Source of the DNA: Candidatus Bacteroides merdigallinarum
GTDB taxonomy: Bacteria > Bacteroidota > Bacteroidia > Bacteroidales > Bacteroidaceae
Assembly (NCBI GenBank): GCA_019116285.1
Contig: DXBX01000023.1
Location: forward strand, 1-38,520
Direction: 5' to 3'
Length of the DNA: 38,520 nucleotides
The notes beneath the pieces are model-generated. The model did not search any database. It was not told where the DNA came from and worked only from the letters and a program-made list of their open reading frames with translations. This document shows, in pieces, positions 30,968 through 38,520 of this stretch (its first letter is position 1; each line of letters opens with the position of its first letter). The position numbers were made by a program, and so were the translations under genes.

Positions 30968-32248
30968 ATGGAACAACTGCTGCATTACGTCTGGCGCCAT
31001 CGCATCTATCCCTTGCGCCCCCTGCAGACCACGGACGGGCAACCGCTGGAGGTCATCGACCCCGGCCTGCCCAATACGCACGCAGGTCCCGACTTCTTCA
31101 ATGCCAAGGTGAAGTTGGGCGACACGCTGTGGGCGGGCGACGTGGAGGTGCACGACCGTGCTTCGGACTGGTTGCGCCACGGGCACGACCGTGACGCGGC
31201 CTACGACCGGGTGGTGCTGCACGTGGTGGGCGAGGCCGATTGCGACGTGTTCCGTACCAACGGCGAGCGTATCCCTCAACTGCTGTTGCCGTGTCCCGAT
31301 GAGGTGAGGCAGAGGTACGACGAGTTATGCCGGGCGGAGATTGTCCCGCCGTGCTACGAGATATTGGCCGCCCTGCCCGGGCTGAAGGTTCATGCGTGGT
31401 TCTCCGCTTTGCTGGCGGAGCGTCTTCAGCAGAAGGCCGAAGCCATCCGACGGCGCTGGGAGCGCTGCGGATGCAACTGGGAGGACGCTTTCTTCGTCAC
31501 CCTGGCGCGCAACTTCGGCTTCGGGCTGAACGGCGACGCTTTCGAGGCGTGGGCCTTGCGCCTGCCTCTGCGGGCTGTGGACAAGCACCGTGACAACCTC
31601 TTCCAGGTGGAAGCCTTCTTCTTCGGGATGGCGGGCCTGCTGGACGGAGCGGAGGATTCGGCCTATTGCCAAGACCTGCGGCGGGAGTTTGCCTACCTGC
31701 AGCGCAAATTCAGTCTGCCGGCTCCGCTGTCGCACGAGCAATGGCGCTTCCTGCGTCTGCGGCCGGGCAATTTCCCCCATGTGCGCCTGGCGCAACTGGC
31801 CTACTTGTATCACCGGGCTGAGGGGCTGTTCTCGTGCGTGGTGGAGGCCGGGGAGCCGGAGGAAGTTCGTCGGCTGCTGGTGGTACGGACGTCCGACTTC
31901 TGGAAGGAACATTTCAACTTCCGCAAGGAGTCGCCGCGCAGCGAGAAGGCGCTGGGTGCCGGGGCCATCAACCTCATAATACTGAATACGGTGGTCCCCG
32001 TCCTCTATGCCTACGGGCAATACCGGTCCGACGAGCGGTTGTGCGAGCGGGCAGCCCGCTTCCTGGAGTCGCTCAAGGCCGAGGACAACAGCATTATCCG
32101 TCATTGGGCCAAGGCGGGACTGCCCGTGCGGACGGCAGGCGACTCGCAGGCGCTGCTCCAGTTGCAGAAGGGATATTGCGACAAGCACGACTGTCTGCGG
32201 TGCCGCTTCGGTTATGAATACCTGAAGGGCCGCCGTGGTGATCATTGA
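30968..32248 (+). CDS. DUF2851-family protein
   Basis: The 426-residue, probably cytoplasmic protein matches the DUF2851 family of Bacteroidetes: MEQLLHYVWRHRIYP at the start, then GPDFFNAKVKLGDTLWAGDVEVHDRASDW and DRVVLHVVGEAD. The C-terminus holds a small Cys cluster (CDKHDCLRCRFGYEYL) that could bind metal. The GDVEVH and VVLHVV stretches look like a compact beta fold, but no activity is known to me. It is the first gene of an operon with a NahK-like kinase and a CBM9-like protein. Confidence 0.83.
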   Translation: MEQLLHYVWRHRIYPLRPLQTTDGQPLEVIDPGLPNTHAGPDFFNAKVKLGDTLWAGDVEVHDRASDWLRHGHDRDAAYDRVVLHVVGEADCDVFRTNGERIPQLLLPCPDEVRQRYDELCRAEIVPPCYEILAALPGLKVHAWFSALLAERLQQKAEAIRRRWERCGCNWEDAFFVTLARNFGFGLNGDAFEAWALRLPLRAVDKHRDNLFQVEAFFFGMAGLLDGAEDSAYCQDLRREFAYLQRKFSLPAPLSHEQWRFLRLRPGNFPHVRLAQLAYLYHRAEGLFSCVVEAGEPEEVRRLLVVRTSDFWKEHFNFRKESPRSEKALGAGAINLIILNTVVPVLYAYGQYRSDERLCERAARFLESLKAEDNSIIRHWAKAGLPVRTAGDSQALLQLQKGYCDKHDCLRCRFGYEYLKGRRGDH

Positions 32249-32276
32249 ATACTTAATCTCTAATTCCGATAAATTT

Positions 32277-33365
32277 ATGAATGAACTTTTATCTATCGTA
32301 ACGCATTTTCACCCGCAAGGAACAGTGAGCGGGATACGTCCCCTGGGTTCGGGACTGATAAATGACACCTATTTAGTGACAACCGCCGAGGCCGATGCAC
32401 CCGACTATGTGTTGCAGCGCATCAATCACGCCATCTTCCAGGACGTGGACGGCCTGCAGCGTAACATCGAGGCCGTCACCGCCCATATCCGCCGCAAGCT
32501 GGAAGCACAAGGCGAGACGGACATCGACCGCAAGGTGTTGCACTTCCTCACGGCCGACACCGGCAAGACGTATTGGAAGGAAGGCGATGCCTATTGGCGC
32601 ATTATGGTCTTCATTCCCCGCGCCAAGACCTATGAGACGGTCAATCCTGAATATTCCTACTGCGCCGGTAAGGCCTTCGGACAGTTCGAGGCGATGCTGG
32701 CCGATGTCACCGAGCCGCTGGTAGAAACCATCCCGGACTTCCACAACATGGAGCTTCGCCTGCGTCAGTTGCGCGAGGCCGTCAGCGCCGATGCCGCCGG
32801 ACGGGTCAAGGAGGTGTCCCACTTCCTGGAGGAAATCGAACGCCGTGCCGACGAGATGTGCAAGGCCGAACGCCTGCACCGCGAAGGCGTGCTGCCCAAA
32901 CGCATCTGCCACTGTGACACGAAGGTGAACAATATGATGTTCGACGAGGACGGCAGCGTGCTCTGTGTCATCGACCTGGATACGGTGATGCCCTCGTATG
33001 TGTTCTCCGACTATGGCGACTTCCTCCGCTCCGCCGCCAACACCGGCGCCGAGGACGACCGCAATCCGGACAACGTGTCGTTCAACATGGACATTTTCCG
33101 CGCTTTCACCCGTGGCTATTTGGAGTCGGCCCGTTCGTTCCTCCTGCCGGTAGAGGTGGAGAATCTGCCTTATGCCGCAGCCCTCTTCCCCTACATGCAG
33201 TGCGTCCGCTTCCTGACGGACTATCTGAATGGCGACACCTATTATAAAATAGCCTATCCGGAACACAACCTGGTGCGTACCGCCGCCCAGTTCAAACTGC
33301 TGCAGAGCGTGGAGGCCCATCAGGACGAGATGCGGGCGTTCATTAGTGAGTGTATGACCCGCTAA
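32277..33365 (+). CDS. APH-fold small-molecule kinase, NahK-like
   Basis: The 362-residue cytoplasmic protein has the aminoglycoside-phosphotransferase fold. Its N-lobe shows GSGLINDTYLV and YVLQRINHAIFQD. The catalytic loop is HCDTKVNNMMF (Asp base and Asn), and DLDTVMP supplies the metal-binding Asp. These features resemble N-acetylhexosamine 1-kinases of the NahK group, so phosphorylation of an amino sugar is the most likely role. Substrate choice cannot be proven. A GTG at 32235 overlaps the DUF2851 stop; the ATG at 32277 gives the cleaner N-terminus. The CBM9-like gene follows within ten bases. Confidence 0.82.
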   Translation: MNELLSIVTHFHPQGTVSGIRPLGSGLINDTYLVTTAEADAPDYVLQRINHAIFQDVDGLQRNIEAVTAHIRRKLEAQGETDIDRKVLHFLTADTGKTYWKEGDAYWRIMVFIPRAKTYETVNPEYSYCAGKAFGQFEAMLADVTEPLVETIPDFHNMELRLRQLREAVSADAAGRVKEVSHFLEEIERRADEMCKAERLHREGVLPKRICHCDTKVNNMMFDEDGSVLCVIDLDTVMPSYVFSDYGDFLRSAANTGAEDDRNPDNVSFNMDIFRAFTRGYLESARSFLLPVEVENLPYAAALFPYMQCVRFLTDYLNGDTYYKIAYPEHNLVRTAAQFKLLQSVEAHQDEMRAFISECMTR

Positions 33366-33370
33366 TCTCT

Positions 33371-34030
33371 ATGGCTGTGAACGAACTGGTGATAAAGAAA
33401 GTCCGTGCGGACGGAATATCCGCAGAGGCTGTTCCGGCATGTCTGGATGGAGAGCAGGTGGGCTTCGTTCCTCTTGCTACCGTCAATTGGAAGGATTATC
33501 CCTATTGTCCCGCGGTGCAGTTTCGCCTGGCCCATACCGGTGATGCGCTGTTGCTTCATTTCCGGGTAGAGGAGGCCTCCGTGCGTGCTGTGGCGGCTGC
33601 GGATAATGGCCGGGTGTGGGAAGACTCGTGTGTGGAGTTCTTCTCCGTCCCGGCAGGCGACGGTGTGTACTATAACCTGGAGTGCAACTGTGCCGGGACA
33701 TTGTTGGTGGGCGGCGGTGCCGGACGTAAGGACCGTCAGCATGCGCCGCAAGAGGTATTGGACCGTGTGCAACGCTGGGCGTCGCTGGGGCGTGAGCCTT
33801 TTGCCGAGCGAGTGGGCGAGTGCACGTGGGAGGTGGCGCTTGTCATCCCTGCCACTACCTTTTTCCTGCATGACCTGGATACTTTCTCGGGGCGTGACAT
33901 ACCTGCCAACTTCTACAAGTGCGGCGACCTGCTTCAGACACCGCACTTCCTGTCGTGGAATCCGATAGAGCAGGACAAGCCCAACTTCCACTGCCCGCAA
34001 TATTTCGGCTTGCTGCATTTCGAGTCATAG
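33371..34030 (+). CDS. Carbohydrate-binding family 9-like protein
   Basis: The 219-residue protein has the CBM9-like beta-sandwich pattern: FRLAHTGDALLLHFRVEE, then VWEDSCVEFFSV and YYNLECNCAGTLL, with FYKCGDLLQTPHFLSWNPI near the end, as in many stand-alone Bacteroidetes members. No signal peptide is seen, so it may stay inside the cell. It is last in the DUF2851-kinase-CBM9 run and is followed by a strong terminator. A sugar-binding role matches the sugar-kinase neighbour. Confidence 0.85.
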   Translation: MAVNELVIKKVRADGISAEAVPACLDGEQVGFVPLATVNWKDYPYCPAVQFRLAHTGDALLLHFRVEEASVRAVAAADNGRVWEDSCVEFFSVPAGDGVYYNLECNCAGTLLVGGGAGRKDRQHAPQEVLDRVQRWASLGREPFAERVGECTWEVALVIPATTFFLHDLDTFSGRDIPANFYKCGDLLQTPHFLSWNPIEQDKPNFHCPQYFGLLHFES

Positions 34031-34058
34031 GCTGGGAAGCAGTGCAGCGAGGAATAAA

Positions 34059-34096
34059 AAAAGCCGCTCCTGTGTTTATGGGCAGGAGCGGCTTTT
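34059..34096. terminator. Bidirectional terminator
   Basis: AAAAGCCGCTCCTG (34059-34072) pairs with CAGGAGCGGCTTTT (34083-34096) in a perfect 14-bp stem with an A-run on the left and T-run on the right. It can stop both the DUF2851 operon (+) and the convergent LpxA/efflux operon (-). Confidence 0.92.
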
Positions 34097-34118
34097 GTAT
34101 GTAGGATGTTGCCGTTTG

Positions 34119-34886
34119 TCAGCGGATGATGCCTTTCGAGTTGCGGATGAACTCCACGATGTTCTCAATCTCCGGGCTCTTGGGAATCTGGTCCTCGATC
34201 TTCAGCACGGCATCCTGCAGGCTGAAGTTGCCCTGGTAGATCAGGCGGTACGTGTTCATGATGTGGCGCAGGATGCGGTCGTCCATCTGGTTCTTGTGCT
34301 GCAGCACGACGGCGTTGATGCCGTGGTACTGCACGGGGTTGCCCGCCATGATGACATAGGGCGGCACGTCTTTCGATATGCGGCAGCCCGACTGGATGAG
34401 CACCCAGCCGCCTATGTGGCAGTATTGCTGCACAATGACGTTGCTGCTCAGGATGGTGCAGTCGTCCACAATGCTCTCGCCGGCCACCATGCTGCGGATG
34501 CCCAGCACGCAGTGGTTGCCTATCTGCACATCGTGGCAGAGGTGTGCGCCGTCCATCAGGAAGTTGCCGTTTCCGATGCGTGTTCCGCCTTCGGCGTGTG
34601 TGGCACGTGCCACTACCACGTTCTCGCGGATGTCGTTCTCATCGCCGATGATGAGCAGGCTGTCTTCTCCTTCGTAGTGGAAGTCCTGGGGCACGCTGGC
34701 CAGCACGGCACCGTGGTGTACGGTGTTCTTGCGGCCCATGCGCGTACCGTTCAGGATATGCGCGCCTGCCATGATGACACAGTCATCGCCGATTTCTACA
34801 TCGCCTTCAATGTAGGCGAAAGGTTGTACTGTTACGTTCTTGCCGAGCTTTGCGGCAGGGTCAACGTATGCTAAAGGACTAATCAT
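34119..34886 (-). CDS. lpxA: LpxA-family acyl-ACP:UDP-GlcNAc O-acyltransferase
   Basis: The 255-residue protein is a left-handed beta-helix acyltransferase of the LpxA type, which starts lipid A synthesis. Markers are hexapeptide repeats (VTVQPFAYIEGDVEIGDD), VPQDFHYEG, IGDENDIRENV and GNFLMDGAHLCHDV, in which the catalytic His of AHDC-type loops is kept. A helical C-terminal tail follows. It lies 18 bases behind the efflux lipoprotein gene and not next to lpxC/fabZ, which is where a housekeeping copy would usually be. It may be a second copy or an alternative acyltransferase; this window cannot tell. Confidence 0.85.
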   Translation of the reverse strand: MISPLAYVDPAAKLGKNVTVQPFAYIEGDVEIGDDCVIMAGAHILNGTRMGRKNTVHHGAVLASVPQDFHYEGEDSLLIIGDENDIRENVVVARATHAEGGTRIGNGNFLMDGAHLCHDVQIGNHCVLGIRSMVAGESIVDDCTILSSNVIVQQYCHIGGWVLIQSGCRISKDVPPYVIMAGNPVQYHGINAVVLQHKNQMDDRILRHIMNTYRLIYQGNFSLQDAVLKIEDQIPKSPEIENIVEFIRNSKGIIR

Positions 34887-34904
34887 GATATATAGACATT
34901 AGAG

Positions 34905-36293
34905 TTATTCTCTTCCTCCGCCCAAGGCCTGATACAGGTTGATGACGGCCTGCATCTGGCTGTACGTGTCGCTCACTTCAGACAGCTGTGCGCTGAGGTA
35001 GCTCTGTTGGGCAGTCAATACCTCGAGGTAGGTTGACGTGCCTAAGTTAAACAATTCTTTTGTATCTTCCGCTGCTTTTCGGGCAGAATTTACCTGCATG
35101 GTGCGAGAATTAACTTTTGCTACCGTATTCTGGTACAAGGCGAGGGCGTTGCTCACCTCATTGCCTGCGTTGAGCAGGGTTGTCTGGAAGCCAATCTTGG
35201 CCTGCTCCTCCTGGGCTTTGGCCTGGCGCAGGCGGGCGATATTCGCACCGCGGTAGAACAAGGGCTGGGTCAGCGAGCCGATGAGGTTGGCCAGCAGCTT
35301 GCCGGGATTGACGATGCCGGCACCGCTGCTGTTGGTCCATCCGGCCGTGCCGCTCAGCGTGATTTGCGGATAGAAGGCGGCACGTGCGCTGTTCGTGTTA
35401 TAGTAGCAGGCGGCCAGGGCCATCTCTGCGGCCTTCACATCCGGACGGTTGGAGAGCAGTTGCAGGGGCACGCCGACCGAGAATTCGGAGGGGAGCACTT
35501 GGTTTTCCAATACGCCGCGTTCGATGGCGTGGGCAGGCTCGTTCAGGATGAGGCAGAAAGCATTCTCCGTCTCCGTCAGGCTCTGGCGCAGGTCGGACAG
35601 CGAGGCCACGACTTGTGCGTAGGCGCTGCGGCTCTGTTCGATGGCGGCGCTGTTGACGTTGCCGTAGTCGTACATGGCCTGCATGGTTTCCACGTAGTCT
35701 TTCAGCACTTCGGCCGTGCTTTCGGTAATCTCCAGCTGGCGGTCCAGCATCAGCAGGGTGTAGTAGATGTTGGCCACGTTGGCGATGAGCTGCGTCTGCA
35801 CGGCCTGTTGGCTGTATTGGGCTTGCTTCAGCGATACCTGTGCGGCCCGTTTGGGGTTCAGGATTTGCCCGAAGAGGTCAATCTGCCAGCTGGCGCTGAC
35901 GGGGATGTTGTAGGTCTTCGTGGTCATTTCGCCTTTGTTCCAGTTGGTCAGCGTGCCTTGGGGGCTGAGCGACAACTGGGGCAGATAGGCCAGCCGGGCC
36001 GACAATAGTGCGGCCTGGGCCGACTCGACGTTCAGCATCGCCGTGCGCAGGTCGGCGTTGTTGGCCAGGGCCTGTTCGATGTAGGCCTGCAACTGCGGGT
36101 CGGTGAAGACTTCGCGCCAGGGCACGTTGCCGAAGCTGGCCGTGTCGTTGGCCACGGCGGTGTTCACCAGGGCCGTGTCGCGGTACAAGCCTTCGGTCGT
36201 GATGTCCTCGGGCCTGTCGTATGCTTTATAGATGTGGCAACTGCTCAACAGGGCCGTAGCGCACATCAGGGTGATTATCTTTGTTCCTTTCAT
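34905..36293 (-). CDS. NodT/OprM-type outer-membrane efflux lipoprotein
   Basis: The 462-residue protein is the outer-membrane channel of a tripartite RND pump. It has a lipobox LLSSC (Cys19), followed by the TolC-family repeat pattern: YIEQALANNADLRTA and LSLSPQGTLTNW in the first half, then LLSNRPDVKAAEMALAA, the strand-turn AAFYPQITLSG, and AEDTKELFNLGTSTYLEVL in the second. Coiled-coil helices dominate as expected. It follows the RND transporter gene after a 121-base gap holding an inverted repeat, and precedes lpxA. The substrate is unknown; the closest architecture is OprM-like. Confidence 0.93.
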   Translation of the reverse strand: MKGTKIITLMCATALLSSCHIYKAYDRPEDITTEGLYRDTALVNTAVANDTASFGNVPWREVFTDPQLQAYIEQALANNADLRTAMLNVESAQAALLSARLAYLPQLSLSPQGTLTNWNKGEMTTKTYNIPVSASWQIDLFGQILNPKRAAQVSLKQAQYSQQAVQTQLIANVANIYYTLLMLDRQLEITESTAEVLKDYVETMQAMYDYGNVNSAAIEQSRSAYAQVVASLSDLRQSLTETENAFCLILNEPAHAIERGVLENQVLPSEFSVGVPLQLLSNRPDVKAAEMALAACYYNTNSARAAFYPQITLSGTAGWTNSSGAGIVNPGKLLANLIGSLTQPLFYRGANIARLRQAKAQEEQAKIGFQTTLLNAGNEVSNALALYQNTVAKVNSRTMQVNSARKAAEDTKELFNLGTSTYLEVLTAQQSYLSAQLSEVSDTYSQMQAVINLYQALGGGRE

Positions 36294-36300
36294 ATTTTTA

Positions 36301-36397
36301 AATGAAGAATTAAGAATGAAGAATGAAGAATTTGGCAGGAAATGAAGAAGTAAGTTGAAGCGGTTGCTTTCGCATTCTTCATTCTTAGTTCTTCATT
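36301..36397. repeat. 24-bp imperfect inverted repeat between pump and channel genes
   Basis: The arm at 36301-36324 (opening AATGAAGAATTAAGAATG) is complementary to 36374-36397 with 23 of 24 matches, and each arm is itself built of GAAGAAT-type short repeats. The loop is 49 bases. It lies in the gap between the RND gene stop and the efflux lipoprotein start, so it could affect relative expression. Confidence 0.65.
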
Positions 36398-36414
36398 CTT
36401 CATTGAATAGGTGT

Positions 36415-38520
36415 TTATTTGCTGTATTGTTCAATCTCAGCCGTAGCGTCCGAGTTGTCCACGTCGTCCCATTCCATCGGCTTGATCTTCTCCTGCAGGT
36501 ACTGGAAGGCAACGAACAGGGCCGGCACGATGAAAATCTGCAGGATCATGCCAATCAACATGCCGCCGATGGAGGACGTGCCCAGCGTGCGGTAGCCGTT
36601 GGCACCGGCGCCGCTGGCGAACATCAACGGCAACAGGCCGATGATCATGGCCAGTGACGTCATCAGGATAGGACGCAGACGGGCGCCGGCACCGAGGACG
36701 GCGGCCCACGTGATGCTCATGCCCATCTTGCGGCGGTCGAGGGCGAACTCTACGATCAGGATGGCGTTCTTGGCCAACAGGCCCATCAGCATGATCAAGG
36801 CAATCTGCATGTAGATGTTGTTGGACATGGTGCCTATGATCATCTGCAGTGCAGGCATTCCGCCGATGAGGCTGGCGCCGTTGACGAAGATGAAGCTGCC
36901 CATCAGGCCGAACGGCACGGAGAGCAATACGGCCAGCGGCAGGATGTAGCTCTCGTACTGGGCGCTCAGCAACAGGTAGACGAACACGAAGCAGAGCACG
37001 AAGATGAGTCCCGTGGTGCTGCCGCTCGTCTCGGCCTCCTCACGCGCCATACCACCCAGCTCGTAGCCGAAGCCGGCGGGCAGCGTCTTCTCGGCCACCT
37101 CGGCGATGGCTTGCAGGGCCTGGCCGGAGGTATAACCCGTGGCAGGAGCCACCATCACCTTCATGGACGTGTACAGGTTGAAACGGTTGATGACATCCGG
37201 GCCGTACACCTTGGTCAGCTTGACAAACTGGCTGACGGGAGCCATCTCTCCGTCTTCGTTGCGCACCTTGATGCTCTCCAGCGACTCCAGGTTTTTGGTG
37301 GCATCGCGCTCGCCTTGGATCATGACGCGGTACATCTTGCCGAAGCTGTTGAAGTTCGACGCATACAAGCCGCCGTAGTATCCCTGCATCACGCTCAGGA
37401 TGTCGTTCGGCTTGATGCCGGCACGCTTACATGCGGCTGCGTCGATGTCCAGCTGGTATTGCGGGAAGCTGGGGTTGAAGTTCGTGGCGGCCGAGGTGAT
37501 TTCGGGGCGTTCCTCCAGGGCAGCCATGTAGTCCTGTACCACCGAATAGAAGTGATCCAAGCTGCCGCCCGTCTTGTCCTGCATGTTCAGCTCAATGTCC
37601 GTAGATACGGAGTAACCCGGAATCATAGGCGGAGCGAAGAACAATACCTGGGCTTCCTTGATGATCTTCTGCGCACGCATGAACAGCGTAGCGTAGACGA
37701 TGTTGGAGTTCTGCATCGTCGAGCGTTCCTCCCACGGCTTCAGCTTGATGATGATGGAGCCGTAGCCGGGACCCTGGCCGCCGATGAAGCTATAACCCGA
37801 GATGACGGTACGCGATTGTACGGCAGGCTCGGCAGCCACCAGGCTGTCCACGCGGGCCAGAACCTGCTGGGCGCGTTCCTGCGACGTGCCGGGAGGCAAG
37901 GTCACGGCACCCATGATGGTACCCGTATCCTCATTGGGCACCATGCCCGTCGGGGTAATCTGCATGAAGACCACCAGCAGGACGATGGAGCCGACTACCA
38001 GTCCGCCGCTCAGCCACGGCTTCTGGATGAATTTCAGCACCTGCTTCTTATACTTGGCCAGCAACGAGTCATAGTCCGCGTTGAACGTGTGCTTGAACTT
38101 CTCCGTGGTCATGCCGGCTACGGCCAGGACGCTGATGACGATGAAGATGGGGCAGAGTATCGGGTGTTCGCTGAAGCTGAACAGGCCGAAGATCATGCCC
38201 AGGATGGCGATGCACGTGAAGAGGATGGTCACCTTGGGTTTCATGAACTTGCCCAGTCCTTGGGCATAGCGCTGGATCCAGATCTTGCGGGCCTCCTTGG
38301 TGGCGGTGCCGATGCGTTCCTTCAGCGTGGAGTTGTCCTCATGGCCCTCCGTGTTGTGCGGCTTCAGGAAGATGGCACACAGGGCAGGACTCAGCGTCAA
38401 GGCGTTGACGGCGGAGAAGAAGATGGCGATGGCCATGGTCAGACCGAACTGCTGGTAGAACGTACCGGCCGTACCGCCCATGAAGCTCACGGGGATGAAC
38501 ACGGACATCATGACCAGCGT
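36415..38520 (-). CDS. RND multidrug efflux permease (AcrB/MexB type), 5' part outside window
   Basis: The gene runs on past the right edge, so only the C-terminal two thirds (about 700 residues) is visible. It is the inner-membrane proton-driven pump of a tripartite system. Visible parts start in TM5 (SVFIPVSFMGGTAG, LTLSPALCAIFLKP), then a large periplasmic half (GTIMGAVTLPPGTS, FFAPPMIPGYSVSTDIELN), then TM7-TM12, including GLLAKNAILIVEFALD with the conserved Lys. An in-frame ATG at 38511 is not a true start; the reading frame is open to the edge. The adaptor gene is probably further right. Confidence 0.94.
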   Translation of the reverse strand, partial: TLVMMSVFIPVSFMGGTAGTFYQQFGLTMAIAIFFSAVNALTLSPALCAIFLKPHNTEGHEDNSTLKERIGTATKEARKIWIQRYAQGLGKFMKPKVTILFTCIAILGMIFGLFSFSEHPILCPIFIVISVLAVAGMTTEKFKHTFNADYDSLLAKYKKQVLKFIQKPWLSGGLVVGSIVLLVVFMQITPTGMVPNEDTGTIMGAVTLPPGTSQERAQQVLARVDSLVAAEPAVQSRTVISGYSFIGGQGPGYGSIIIKLKPWEERSTMQNSNIVYATLFMRAQKIIKEAQVLFFAPPMIPGYSVSTDIELNMQDKTGGSLDHFYSVVQDYMAALEERPEITSAATNFNPSFPQYQLDIDAAACKRAGIKPNDILSVMQGYYGGLYASNFNSFGKMYRVMIQGERDATKNLESLESIKVRNEDGEMAPVSQFVKLTKVYGPDVINRFNLYTSMKVMVAPATGYTSGQALQAIAEVAEKTLPAGFGYELGGMAREEAETSGSTTGLIFVLCFVFVYLLLSAQYESYILPLAVLLSVPFGLMGSFIFVNGASLIGGMPALQMIIGTMSNNIYMQIALIMLMGLLAKNAILIVEFALDRRKMGMSITWAAVLGAGARLRPILMTSLAMIIGLLPLMFASGAGANGYRTLGTSSIGGMLIGMILQIFIVPALFVAFQYLQEKIKPMEWDDVDNSDATAEIEQYSK

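Overview
The window looks like the chromosome of a Bacteroidales bacterium, most likely Bacteroides or a close relative. The signs are the ExbD/TonB cluster with the Bacteroidetes form of TonB, the dapB-lepB-lepB-wbqC gene order, a SIS-only arabinose-phosphate isomerase, secreted glycosidases, DUF2851, and several TAnnTTTG promoter elements typical of the phylum. No tRNA, rRNA, insertion sequence, integrase or CRISPR array was found.

Layout. 1-3936 (+): exbD, tonB, a PstS-like lipoprotein and a secreted TPR protein, which together look like an energy-transduction unit of the envelope. 4043-5686 (+): a GH27 alpha-galactosidase framed by two strong terminators. 5774-7636 (-): a DEAD-box RNA helicase. 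7989-15504 (-): eight closely spaced, mostly unrecognised genes for envelope proteins (SUMF1-like, zinc-ribbon/DUF805, small nuclease-like, pseudo-HtrA lipoprotein, membrane protein, two secreted proteins, a 91-residue protein). Upstream of them on the same strand, about 15590-15808, is a 6S-shaped structured RNA with its own promoter element and terminator. 16003-18907 (-): a dual-specificity-type phosphatase lipoprotein, a PfkB sugar kinase and a KdsD-like isomerase. 19070-20320 (+): an M16 peptidase, convergent with queH (-). 21243-24902 (+): a GH5/GH3 glycosidase pair. 24990-28869 (-): wbqC-like, a signal-peptidase-like pseudoenzyme, lepB and dapB. 29025-30641 (+): an AAA ATPase fused to a PD-(D/E)XK-like domain. 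30968-34030 (+): DUF2851, a NahK-like kinase and a CBM9-like protein. 34119-38520 (-): an LpxA-family acyltransferase, a NodT-type outer-membrane efflux lipoprotein and an RND pump cut by the right edge.

Points that deserve attention: (i) the structured RNA, whose eight nested helices (48 pairs) form one long rod; (ii) the uncharacterised envelope operon beside it, in which one protein is an HtrA-type protease that has lost His and Ser and two membrane proteins share a 33-residue module; (iii) a second signal peptidase lacking the catalytic Ser, the catalytic Lys and the GDNR box, coded directly behind an intact one; (iv) a family of 22-bp repeats, three units at each of three gene-free gaps; (v) a 21-bp tandem array that keeps a seven-residue repeat open in one frame.

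Functional calls rest on motifs read by eye. No database search, folding program or codon statistics were run.
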